Shown here piece by piece: positions 49,647 to 57,419 of a stretch of 64,000 nt of DNA; position 1 is the stretch's first letter; each line of letters starts with the position of its first letter. Made by a program: the position numbers and the translations under genes. The notes beneath the pieces are model-generated. The model did no database searches, was not told where the DNA came from, and saw only the letters and a program-made list of their open reading frames with translations. Source of the DNA: Paracoccus shanxieyensis (GTDB lineage: Bacteria > Pseudomonadota > Alphaproteobacteria > Rhodobacterales > Rhodobacteraceae); NCBI RefSeq assembly GCF_009711265.1, contig NZ_WMII01000001.1:62001-126000 (forward strand), written 5' to 3'.

Positions 49647-49841
49647 ATGATGTCGGCAATTGACACGAACCGCGTCCTCGCCGGGACGAACTCTTTTGGT
49701 TTTGTCGCGAAAACCCTCGCGATCCTGACCGCTTGGAACGATGCTCGCGTGACCAAGAACGCACTGAACCGCCTGACCGACCGCGAACTGGACGATATCG
49801 GTCTGTGCCGCGGTGACATCGAACTGATCGCCCGCCGCTAA
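49647..49841 (+). CDS. DUF1127 domain protein
   Basis: A 64-residue protein with the C-terminal DUF1127 signature: LNRLTDRELDDIGLCRGDIELIARR. DUF1127 proteins are small, often RNA-linked regulators; in Rhodobacter relatives some act in RNA maturation or sRNA-linked stress responses. Two ATGs (49647, 49650) follow AAGGTGAC. The 236-bp gap upstream is markedly AT-rich for this genome and may hold its promoter; no exact sigma-70 elements were found. A terminator follows. Confidence 0.88.
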   Translation: MMSAIDTNRVLAGTNSFGFVAKTLAILTAWNDARVTKNALNRLTDRELDDIGLCRGDIELIARR

Positions 49842-49870
49842 GCGCGCATCTGTTCGGACTGCCCATTGAA

Positions 49871-49901
49871 AAGGCCCCATCGGGATAACCGGCGGGGCCT
49901 T
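49871..49901 (+). terminator. Terminator after the DUF1127 gene
   Basis: An 8-bp stem (AAGGCCCC / GGGGCCTT) with an inner CGG/CCG pairing, followed by TCTTCTTGTT. It lies 29 bases after the stop. Confidence 0.75.
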
Positions 49902-49998
49902 CTTCTTGTTCTGCCTTCTTGTTCTGCCAAGTTTTCCGGCAGGTCAGGCAGGCGGGGTCAGGCCGGCGGTATCGCCGACCTTGCCAAGGGCTAAGCTG

Positions 49999-50871
49999 TC
50001 AGGCGCCGCGCGTGACCACCAGCGTGGACCATTCGCCGTAATCATCGCGCCGCTCAAGCTTCAGACCGCCTGCGGCATAGGCGGCGGTGACCTCATCGGC
50101 CTGCGTCGTCAGGATGCCCGACAGGATCGCCCGCCCGTCCGGCGCGACATAGCGCGCCATATCCGGCACAAGGTCGATCAGCGGCTGTTTCAGGATGTTG
50201 GCAAAGACCAGATCAAAGGGCGCGGCGCCTTCGATCAGCGGATGGTCAAAGCCCACCGCCTCGACGCATTCCACGCGCCCGCCCAGACCGTTCGCGATGA
50301 CATTGGCCTGCGCCACATCGACGGCCTGCGGGTCGATATCGCCCGCCAGCACCGTGACGGGGAACACCCGCGCCGCCGCCATCGCCAGAACGGCGGTGCC
50401 GCAGCCGACATCGACGATGCGCGACGGCTGCCAGCCCGCATCGACCAGCCGGTCCAGCGCCAGCAGGCAACCTTTCGTGGTGCTGTGATGCCCGGTACCA
50501 AAGGCCATGGCCGCCTCGATCAGCAGCGCCTCGGCGCCTTCGGGCACTTGCTCGGCGTCGTGGCTGCCATGGACGAAGAACCGCCCGGCCTCGACCGGGG
50601 ACAGCTCGCGCTTCACATGGGCGACCCAATCCACCTCGGGCAGTTCCGAGATGACGAAGGGATCGGCGCCCTGCGACATGGCGATCAGCGCCAGCGCGAC
50701 CTCATCGGGAGCCTCGTCGAAATACAGGCCCACTTCCCAGCGGTCCGAGCCGTCCTCGATCTCAAAGACGCCGCTGCCCACGGGTTCGGGGGTCAGATCC
50801 TCGCCCAGCTCGGCCAAGGCCTCGGCGGCGTCGCGGCAAAGCGTATGGGTCAGCGCGGTCCATGTGGGCAT
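49999..50871 (-). CDS. prmA: 50S ribosomal protein L11 methyltransferase
   Basis: A 290-residue class I methyltransferase. IVDVGCGTAVLAMAAAR is the SAM-binding motif I and ANILKQPLIDL is motif IV, typical of PrmA. GTGHHSTTKGCL precedes them as in the family. It trimethylates L11. The start is directly adjacent (no gap) to the msrA stop, so the two are coupled. Confidence 0.93.
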   Translation of the reverse strand: MPTWTALTHTLCRDAAEALAELGEDLTPEPVGSGVFEIEDGSDRWEVGLYFDEAPDEVALALIAMSQGADPFVISELPEVDWVAHVKRELSPVEAGRFFVHGSHDAEQVPEGAEALLIEAAMAFGTGHHSTTKGCLLALDRLVDAGWQPSRIVDVGCGTAVLAMAAARVFPVTVLAGDIDPQAVDVAQANVIANGLGGRVECVEAVGFDHPLIEGAAPFDLVFANILKQPLIDLVPDMARYVAPDGRAILSGILTTQADEVTAAYAAGGLKLERRDDYGEWSTLVVTRGA

Positions 50872-51456
50872 TCAGATTTCCTCGGCAATATCCGTCAGCG
50901 GCGCCTGTACGCCGGTGCCGCGCAGCCCGCAATAGCCGTCGGGATAGCGGTCCAGATATTGCTGGTGATCCTCATGCGCGGGATAGAAGGGCGTGGCGGG
51001 CACGATCTCGGTGGTGATCGCCTTGAAGCCCTCGACCGCCAGCCGGTTGCCGTAATCGGCCTTGGACAGTTCGGCGGCGTTCTTCTGGTGCTGCGTCGTA
51101 TACATGATGACGCTGCGATATTGCGAGCCGACATCATTGCCCTGCCGGTTGCCCTGCGTCGGGTTGTGGTTTTCCCAAAACACCTGCAGCAGCCGCTCAA
51201 AGCTGATGCGGCTGGGGTCGAACACCACGCGCACCACCTCGGCATGGCCGGTCGAGCCTTCGCAGACCTGCTTGTATGAGGGGTTTTCGACATGCCCCCC
51301 GGCAAAGCCCACCTCGGTCATCCAGACGCCGTCAAGCTGCCAGAACAGGCGTTCGACGCCCCAATAGCAGCCCATGCCAAAGATCACGGTTTCAAACCCC
51401 TTCGGCGCGGCCTCATCCATGGGCCGGTCGAAGATGCGATGCATGACAGTGCTCAT
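50872..51456 (-). CDS. msrA: Peptide methionine (S)-S-oxide reductase MsrA
   Basis: A 194-residue repair enzyme that reduces methionine-S-sulfoxide. The active-site motif is GMGCYWGVE with Cys30 (usual GxGCFWG, here Tyr for Phe). GHVENPSYKQVCEGSTGHAEVV and the C-terminal PDGYCGLRG are typical; the second cysteine of the resolving step may be the Cys in YCGLRG. It precedes prmA with no gap. Confidence 0.95.
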   Translation of the reverse strand: MSTVMHRIFDRPMDEAAPKGFETVIFGMGCYWGVERLFWQLDGVWMTEVGFAGGHVENPSYKQVCEGSTGHAEVVRVVFDPSRISFERLLQVFWENHNPTQGNRQGNDVGSQYRSVIMYTTQHQKNAAELSKADYGNRLAVEGFKAITTEIVPATPFYPAHEDHQQYLDRYPDGYCGLRGTGVQAPLTDIAEEI

Positions 51457-51561
51457 GTTTCTGTCCTTTCAAAGCTGTTCCCCCAGATTTAGGGGCCGCA
51501 TTCCGCTTGCGCAACGCCGCAGGGCGGGCGACGGTTCGCGCAGCCTGCAAAAGGAGCCGCG

Positions 51562-52542
51562 ATGCGCCCCGGTCCGATGAACCTGATTACCGACATTCAC
51601 GGGCTGCGCGTGGGCAATGCGCGCGATGACCTGCTGCGCTCGGGCGTCACGGTGCTGACGGGCGACGCGCCGCTGATCTGCGGGGTGAATGTCATGGGCG
51701 GCGCGCCGGGGACGCGGGAAACCGACCTGCTGGCGCCGGACAAGATGGTGCAGGGCGTCGATGCGCTGGTGCTGTCGGGCGGATCCGCGTTCGGGCTGGC
51801 GGCCTGCGACGGCGTGGCGGCCGGGCTGCGGGCGGCGGGGCGCGGCTTTCCGGTCGGGCTGGTGCAGGTGCCCATCGTGCCGGGCGCGATCGTCTTTGAT
51901 CTGCTGAACGGCGGCGACAAGGACTGGGACGACAATCCCTATCCGGCGCTTGGCCGCAGCGCCTTTGACACGGCAGCACGCCGCTTCGCCATCGGCAGCG
52001 AGGGCGCGGGCACAGGCGCGATGACGCATCGCCTGAAAGGCGGGCTGGGCTCGGCCTCGGCGGTGCTGGATTGCGGCATCACCGTCGGCGCGCTGGTCGT
52101 CGTCAACGCGCTGGGATCGGCGACCGTGGGCGACAGCCGCCATTTCTGGGCCGCCCCGTGGGAAATGCAGGGCGAGTTTGGCAATCTTGGCCCCGCCCCC
52201 CGTCACGATCCGGGGCGCGAGCCGCTGCTGGCGAAACGTCTGGGCGAGGCCACGACCATCGCCATCGTCGCGACCGATGCCGCGCTGGACAAGGCGCAGG
52301 CGCACCGGATGGCCACAGCGGCGCAGGACGGCATGGCCCGCGCCATCGTTCCCAGCCACACGCCCTATGACGGCGATCTGGTCTTTGCGGCCTCGACCGG
52401 GGCAAAGCCCCTGCCCGATCCTGCGGTGACGCCATTTCTGCTGGGACATGCTGCAGCGGTGACGCTGGCCCGCGCCATCGCCCGCGGCGTTTATGCGGCG
52501 GCCCCGCGTCCGGGCGATCTGCAACCCTGCTGGCGCGCATAA
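51562..52542 (+). CDS. P1 family peptidase (DmpA-like)
   Basis: A 326-residue Ntn-fold aminopeptidase of the S58/P1 family: ITDIHGLRVGNARDD, LVLSGGSAFGLAACDGVA and GAGTGAMTHRLKGGLGSAS are typical. Members cleave themselves to expose an N-terminal Ser or Thr nucleophile; ALGS near Gly185-Ser186 is a plausible site, which is inference. Substrates may be D-amino-acid or beta-amino peptides. AAAGGAG before the ATG at 51562 is a strong ribosome site. Confidence 0.88.
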   Translation: MRPGPMNLITDIHGLRVGNARDDLLRSGVTVLTGDAPLICGVNVMGGAPGTRETDLLAPDKMVQGVDALVLSGGSAFGLAACDGVAAGLRAAGRGFPVGLVQVPIVPGAIVFDLLNGGDKDWDDNPYPALGRSAFDTAARRFAIGSEGAGTGAMTHRLKGGLGSASAVLDCGITVGALVVVNALGSATVGDSRHFWAAPWEMQGEFGNLGPAPRHDPGREPLLAKRLGEATTIAIVATDAALDKAQAHRMATAAQDGMARAIVPSHTPYDGDLVFAASTGAKPLPDPAVTPFLLGHAAAVTLARAIARGVYAAAPRPGDLQPCWRA

Positions 52543-52545
52543 AGA

Positions 52546-52578
52546 AAGGGGCAGCGGGAGAGAGATCCGCCACCCCTT
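52546..52578 (+). terminator. Weak terminator after the P1 peptidase gene
   Basis: AAGGGG and CCCCTT form an outer stem with an inner GCGG/CCGC stem separated by CA bulges. Only a short T run follows, so it may be weak. Confidence 0.5.
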
Positions 52579-52737
52579 AAGTCTGTCTACGCCAAGAGGG
52601 AAAAGCCTGACGTTTCTTCTCAACGCCGCGACCCGGCTTTGGGTTCATCACAATTTCCGTGATCGTCCTCTGCCTTGCGTTGGGCAAACAAAACGCGCAA
52701 GCCTGCTGGCATCCGGCAAAGAACAAGGACTCAGGCG

Positions 52738-54210
52738 ATGAACACGCACGCGACCGACCTTAAGATGCTGCTGAAAGATCCCTCGCTTCTGGAAACCCGC
52801 GGCTATGTGGCAGGTGTCTGGATTCAGGCGGATGATGGCGCGACCTTCGATGTGGTGAACCCGGCGCGGGGCGACGTGATCGCCAAGGTGGCCGATCTGG
52901 GCGTTGCCGAAACCCGCCGCGCCATCGCCGCTGCGGATGACGCGATGAAGGGCTGGGCCGCGCGCACCGCCAAGGAACGCGCGCAGATCATGCGCAAATG
53001 GTTCGATCTGATGATGGAAAATCAGGACGATCTGGCCCGCATCCTGACCGCCGAGATGGGCAAGCCGCTGGCCGAAGCCAAGGGCGAAATCGCCTATGGC
53101 GCCAGCTTCATCGAATGGTTCGGCGAAGAGGCCAAGCGCATCTATGGCGAAACCATCCCCGGCCATCAGCCCGACAAGCGCCTGACGGTGCTGAAACAGC
53201 CCATTGGCGTCGTAGGCTCTATCACGCCGTGGAACTTCCCCAATGCGATGATCACCCGCAAATGCGCGCCGGCGCTGGCGGCGGGCTGCGGCTTCGTGGG
53301 GCGTCCCGCCTCGGAAACGCCGCTGTCGGCGCTGGCCATGGCGGTTCTGGCCGACCGCGCGGGAGTGCCCAAGGGGCTGTTCAGCATCGTGCCCTCCTCG
53401 AAAGCGTCCGAGATCGGCAAGGAGTTCTGCGAAAACCCGGTGGTGCGCAAGCTGACCTTTACCGGATCCACCAATGTCGGGCGCATCCTGCTGCGTCAGG
53501 CCGCCGATCAGGTGATGAAATGCAGCATGGAACTGGGCGGCAACGCGCCCTTCATCGTCTTTGACGATGCCGATCTGGATGCCGCCGTGGATGGGGCGAT
53601 GGCGTCGAAATTCCGCAACAATGGCCAGACCTGCGTCTGCGCCAACCGCATCTATGTGCAGGCGGGCGTCTATGATGCCTTTGCCAAGAAGCTGGCGGCG
53701 GCAGTGGACAAATTGAAGGTCGGCGACGGCATGACCGAAGGCACGACCACCGGCCCGCTGATCAGCGAAAAAGCCGTGGAAAAGGTGCAGGACCACATTC
53801 AGGACGTGCTGGATGGCGGCGGCTCGGTCCTGACCGGCGGCAAGCCGATGGAGGGGCTGTTCTTTGAACCCACCATCGTCACCGGCGTCACCCAGGACAT
53901 GAAGGTCGCAACCGAGGAAACCTTCGGCCCGCTGGCCCCGCTGTTCAAGTTCGACACCGAGGACGAGGTGGTCACCTGGGCCAATGACACGATCTTCGGG
54001 CTGGCCGCCTATTTCTATGCCCGCGATGTCGGCCGCATCACCCGCGTGCAAGAGGCGCTGGAATACGGCATCGTCGGCGTGAATACCGGCATCATCTCGA
54101 CCGAGGTCGCGCCCTTCGGCGGCATCAAGCAATCCGGCCTTGGCCGCGAAGGTTCGCGCCACGGGATCGAGGATTACCTTGAAATGAAATATGTCTGCCT
54201 GTCGATCTAA
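52738..54210 (+). CDS. gabD: NAD(P)-dependent succinate-semialdehyde dehydrogenase
   Basis: A 490-residue aldehyde dehydrogenase. The catalytic Glu265 (MELGGNAPF) and Cys299 (NNGQTCVCANR) are in place. Other typical stretches are TPWNFPNAMITRK and EVAPFGGIKQSGLGREGSRHG. RPASETP carries Arg where many relatives have Lys in the cofactor loop, a substitution I believe occurs in this subgroup. It oxidises succinate semialdehyde to succinate in 4-aminobutyrate breakdown; the aldehyde range may be wider. It follows a 195-bp gap with no clear regulator site. A strong terminator follows. Confidence 0.92.
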   Translation: MNTHATDLKMLLKDPSLLETRGYVAGVWIQADDGATFDVVNPARGDVIAKVADLGVAETRRAIAAADDAMKGWAARTAKERAQIMRKWFDLMMENQDDLARILTAEMGKPLAEAKGEIAYGASFIEWFGEEAKRIYGETIPGHQPDKRLTVLKQPIGVVGSITPWNFPNAMITRKCAPALAAGCGFVGRPASETPLSALAMAVLADRAGVPKGLFSIVPSSKASEIGKEFCENPVVRKLTFTGSTNVGRILLRQAADQVMKCSMELGGNAPFIVFDDADLDAAVDGAMASKFRNNGQTCVCANRIYVQAGVYDAFAKKLAAAVDKLKVGDGMTEGTTTGPLISEKAVEKVQDHIQDVLDGGGSVLTGGKPMEGLFFEPTIVTGVTQDMKVATEETFGPLAPLFKFDTEDEVVTWANDTIFGLAAYFYARDVGRITRVQEALEYGIVGVNTGIISTEVAPFGGIKQSGLGREGSRHGIEDYLEMKYVCLSI

Positions 54211-54225
54211 GGCAGCGGGCAAAAA

Positions 54226-54254
54226 AAAACCCCGAAGCGGCGCTTCGGGGTTTT
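54226..54254. terminator. Bidirectional terminator between gabD and trcR
   Basis: A 13-bp stem (AAAACCCCGAAGC / GCTTCGGGGTTTT) with a GGC loop, flanked by A and T runs. It serves both convergent genes. Confidence 0.92.
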
Positions 54255-54261
54255 CGCATTC

Positions 54262-55017
54262 TCAGCGGCGGTTGTCGTCGTCTTCGTCGTCGTCATCCGC
54301 TTCGGGCAGGTTGAAGAAGCTGTCGGCGTCGTATTCCTTTTTCGGCGCCTCATCTTCTTCGTCCTTGGTCAGGCTGAAATTCTCAAGCCCGGCAATCGAG
54401 GACGGCATCCGCGGCTCATCCGACATCGAGAGCGAGGTCTCGGTGGACAGCAGCTTGCGGCGTTCGTCATCGGTCATCGACCCGCCTTCGGCGGCCTTGC
54501 GCTTGGCGGCCTTCTGCACGGCGGCGTCCAGTTCGGACTGACGGCACAGCCCCAGCGCAACCGGGTCGATCGGCAGGATGTTCTGGATGTTCCAATGCGT
54601 GCGCTCGCGGATCGAGGCGATGGTCGGCTTGGTCGTGCCGACCAGTTTCGCGATCTGCGCATCGGCCAGTTCCGGGTGGAACTTCACCAGCCACAGGATG
54701 GCGGCGGGGCGGTCCTGACGCTTGGACAGCGGCGTGTAACGCGGGCCACGGCGCTTTTCCTCGCCTTCGGCGGCGGGGTTGTGCTTCAGACGCAGCTTGT
54801 AGCGCGGATCCTTCTGACCCTTCTCGATCTCGGTCTGGTCCAGCTGGTTCGAGCCGACCGGGTCAAAGCCCTTGACGCCGGCTGCCACGTCGCCATCGGC
54901 AATGCCCTGCACTTCCAGTTCGTGCATACCGCAGAAATCACCGATCTGCTTGAAGCTCAGCGTCGTGTTATCGACCAGCCAGACGGCGGTGGCGCGGGCC
55001 ATCAGCGGCTTGTTCAT
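54262..55017 (-). CDS. trcR: Cell cycle transcriptional regulator TrcR (DUF1013)
   Basis: A 251-residue protein of the DUF1013 family, known from Caulobacter-type alphaproteobacteria as a regulator in the CtrA-GcrA cell-cycle circuit. DNA-binding helices are probably in ATAVWLVDNTTLSFKQIGDF and AKLVGTTKPTIASIRE. The C-terminus is a striking acidic tail (EADDDDEDDD), which could contact RNA polymerase or stabilise the protein. AAGGAG at the right distance fixes the ATG at 55017. It is convergent with gabD and divergent from the RNase T2 gene. Confidence 0.9.
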   Translation of the reverse strand: MNKPLMARATAVWLVDNTTLSFKQIGDFCGMHELEVQGIADGDVAAGVKGFDPVGSNQLDQTEIEKGQKDPRYKLRLKHNPAAEGEEKRRGPRYTPLSKRQDRPAAILWLVKFHPELADAQIAKLVGTTKPTIASIRERTHWNIQNILPIDPVALGLCRQSELDAAVQKAAKRKAAEGGSMTDDERRKLLSTETSLSMSDEPRMPSSIAGLENFSLTKDEEDEAPKKEYDADSFFNLPEADDDDEDDDNRR

Positions 55018-55178
55018 GACCTTCTCCTTAACAATATCTTCTTCGGCCGGGAAAACGGCTTTTGGCGGGCGCCATTCCATTTTCAGGGGGGATTGACCGC
55101 CTGTATAGGCGCTTGCGCGATGCAGATAAAGCCTGAATCTCGTGGCGCGGGGCGGACGGCCCGGCTAGGGTCCGGGCC

Positions 55179-55832
55179 ATGCGATTCCTGTCTGCCCTTC
55201 TGGCGCTTGCCCTGCCCGCCTTTGCCCAGCCCGTCTTTGTCCAGCCCGTCTTGGCGCAGGATGTCGCCGGGCGCTTTGACTATTACCTGCTGTCGCTCAG
55301 CTGGTCGCCCAGTTGGTGCGATGCGCAGGGCCGCGCGCAGCGGTCCGAGCAATGCGAGCCCGCCCGCAAGCTGGGCTTCACCGTCCACGGGCTGTGGCCA
55401 CAATACGAAAACGGCTGGCCCGAGGATTGCACCACCCGCGCGCGCGACCCCTCGCGCCGCGAAAGCCGCGACATGGCCGATATCATGGGCACATCCGGGC
55501 TGGCATGGTATCAGTGGAAAAAGCACGGGCGCTGTTCGGGCCTGTCAGCGCAGGATTATTTCGCCCTGACGCGGCAGGCGACGCAGGCTGTGGCTATTCC
55601 GGAAATCCTGACCCGCGTGGGCCGCGACGTGACGCTGCCCGCCAAGGTCATCGAGGATGCCTTTCTTGAGGCCAATCCCGACATGACACGCGATGGCATC
55701 ACCGTCACCTGCCGCGACCGCGCCCTGCAAGAGGTCCGCATCTGCCTGACCCGCGATCTGCAGCCGCGTGCCTGCGCGCCCGATGCCGCCCGCGATTGCC
55801 GTGGCACGATGCTGCTGCCCGCGCCGGAATAA
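55179..55832 (+). CDS. Exported ribonuclease T2 family protein
   Basis: A 217-residue secreted endoribonuclease with a signal peptide containing the unusual repeated QPVFVQPV just before the cleavage region (VLAQD). CAS I is FTVHGLWP with His70; CAS II is WYQWKKHGRC with Lys115 and His116. Gln112 sits where many T2 enzymes have the catalytic Glu, a variant I recall in some proteobacteria, so activity is still likely. Four or more cysteines support disulfides. It would degrade RNA in the periplasm for nucleotide or phosphate scavenging. Confidence 0.87.
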   Translation: MRFLSALLALALPAFAQPVFVQPVLAQDVAGRFDYYLLSLSWSPSWCDAQGRAQRSEQCEPARKLGFTVHGLWPQYENGWPEDCTTRARDPSRRESRDMADIMGTSGLAWYQWKKHGRCSGLSAQDYFALTRQATQAVAIPEILTRVGRDVTLPAKVIEDAFLEANPDMTRDGITVTCRDRALQEVRICLTRDLQPRACAPDAARDCRGTMLLPAPE

Positions 55833-55959
55833 CCCGCCCGGAGCGACATCCGGCGAAACCCTGCCACACACAGCGCCACACACGGCCATGTCATGTTGAT
55901 CCGTCACGCGGCCCGGCTATCCTGCCCGCGAACCGCGACCCAACAGCACCCGAGGCAGC

Positions 55960-56436
55960 ATGTCACAGACCCAAAGCGCCCTTCCGACCTATGCCATGGC
56001 CTTCCTTGCCTCGATCAGCCTGTTTGGCATGGTCGATGCGAACCACGGCGCCAGTGGCATCGCAGCCGCCGTGACGCAGGCCTATCTGCTGCCGGTGCTT
56101 GGCATTGCCGCCGCGATGTTTCTGGCGCTGACCGTCATGCTGCTGGCCCGCGCGCATCTGCGCCCGCAAAGCTGGACCTCGGAGGCAGCCGAGCGCCGGC
56201 TGCGCGACATCGGCCTTGCCGCCATCTGTTACTTCGGGCTGCTGGCGCTGCTGGGCTATGTCTGCGGCCTGATCGCGCCGGACTGGTTCGGCGGTGTCGC
56301 CAGCACGCTGACGCGATTCTGGCCGTGGCTGCTGGCCCTGCCCTGTCTGGCGCTTGGCGCGCAAGCCAGCCGCAACAAGCCCGGCTGGCTGACCGCCGGG
56401 GCGGTTTTCGTGACCATGGGGTTTTTCGCCGCCTGA
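55960..56436 (+). CDS. Hypothetical membrane protein
   Basis: A 158-residue protein with about four transmembrane helices: near 12-28, 38-62 (AYLLPVLGIAAAMFLALTVMLLA), 85-105 (LAAICYFGLLALLGYVCGLI) and 118-158. No family was recognised. The strand and spacing (127 bp after RNase T2) do not show a shared operon. The ATG at 55960 follows GAGGCAGC. The function is unknown. Confidence 0.62.
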   Translation: MSQTQSALPTYAMAFLASISLFGMVDANHGASGIAAAVTQAYLLPVLGIAAAMFLALTVMLLARAHLRPQSWTSEAAERRLRDIGLAAICYFGLLALLGYVCGLIAPDWFGGVASTLTRFWPWLLALPCLALGAQASRNKPGWLTAGAVFVTMGFFAA

Positions 56437-56658
56437 CCCACCAAGCGGCGGCATCTGCGCATCAAGCGTCTGAATTGTAAAAACAAAAACAGCCGAGCCG
56501 CACCACATCCCACCTACCCATTTGGACAGCTTCATATCGGCGGGTATTTGGCGCTAAAACACACCTGTAGCGAGTAACCGGGCAGGCAATGTGTCGCAGG
56601 CCCATGTTTTTCAAGATATGTTTTCAACGAGTACGCTGTTTTTTGATTACGTGGTAGG

Positions 56659-56883
56659 ATGGTTATGAAAGACGATCTGGTGAAGCGTCTGGCCCGTGCA
56701 ATGGCCGGACTTGACGGCAAGAATGCCGAATTCGAAGCAAGCGCCGCAAATCCTCAGCAAGACCTGCGCGACCAGACATTCTCGCGCTATATGTTCCGCG
56801 CGGAAGAAGTCATGCGCCGGTCGGGTCTTGTGCATGACCTGCATGAATTGCGGTTGCGTTCGGACGCGGCGGTTGCGGCCTGA
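56659..56883 (+). CDS. Hypothetical small protein
   Basis: A 74-residue, mostly helical, charged protein: MKDDLVKRLARAMAGLDGKN then QDLRDQTFSRYMFRAEEVMRR. No membrane segment, cysteine or known domain was seen. TAGGATGG gives a fair ribosome site; the ATG at 56665 is an alternative. It follows a 222-bp AT-rich gap with a repeated TTTTCAA and is closed by a terminator, so it is probably transcribed alone. Confidence 0.65.
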   Translation: MVMKDDLVKRLARAMAGLDGKNAEFEASAANPQQDLRDQTFSRYMFRAEEVMRRSGLVHDLHELRLRSDAAVAA

Positions 56884-56899
56884 ACACCAGTGACATCGC

Positions 56900-56928
56900 A
56901 TGCCCGCGCGTCATCGACGCGCGGGCAT
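56900..56928. terminator. Terminator between the small gene and the TM2 gene
   Basis: A 13-bp stem (ATGCCCGCGCGTC / GACGCGCGGGCAT) with an ATC loop. The T run is poor, but the hairpin is very stable and lies between convergent genes. Confidence 0.75.
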
Positions 56929-56947
56929 TCGCATTGCGGATCAGGGG

Positions 56948-57262
56948 TCAGTAACGCAGGTCCGATCCCAGACGGCGGCGGATGTCGTCCTTGTCCTCTT
57001 GGACCATACCGGGGATCAGGAACAGGTCGATGATGTTCCAGATGCCGACCAGCGCGACCAGCGGCCAGCCGATCAGGATGGGCGCGGTCAGCCAGCCCAC
57101 ACCCCACATCGCCAGCATCACGAAGCCGCTGATCCAGCGGCCCAGATACATCCGGTGCAGGCCGAACCCCCAAAGAAAGATCGCCAGCAGATAGGCGACC
57201 AGCGGCGATTTCGCGTCGTTGGCGACCCGTTGCTCGATCAGAAGTTCTCTTTGGTTGTCCAT
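56948..57262 (-). CDS. TM2 domain membrane protein
   Basis: A 104-residue protein with two close transmembrane helices: LVAYLLAIFLWGFGLHRMYLG and FVMLAMWGVGWLTAPILIGW. The GxxGxHRxYLG pattern is the TM2 signature. Its role is unknown. The ATG at 57262 was preferred over an upstream start. It is divergent from pheT with about 157 bp between. Confidence 0.87.
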   Translation of the reverse strand: MDNQRELLIEQRVANDAKSPLVAYLLAIFLWGFGLHRMYLGRWISGFVMLAMWGVGWLTAPILIGWPLVALVGIWNIIDLFLIPGMVQEDKDDIRRRLGSDLRY

Positions 57263-57419
57263 GGCCCCTTGCCCTTGTTTCACGTCCTTGAAGATAGGAA
57301 CTTCCCGCGCCCGCACAAGATCGGCAGGCCGCCCGCTATTTGGTGCGGTGTGGTGTGGGACCCTACCAATTCACGCCGCCATGCGCTAAGTCAGCGCCAA
57401 AGCTTTCGGGAATGCGCGC

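Noticed and set aside
56544..56570. Possible fourth copy of the dispersed repeat
   Set aside because: GGGTATTTGG matches only 10 bases and the rest diverges, so it may be chance.
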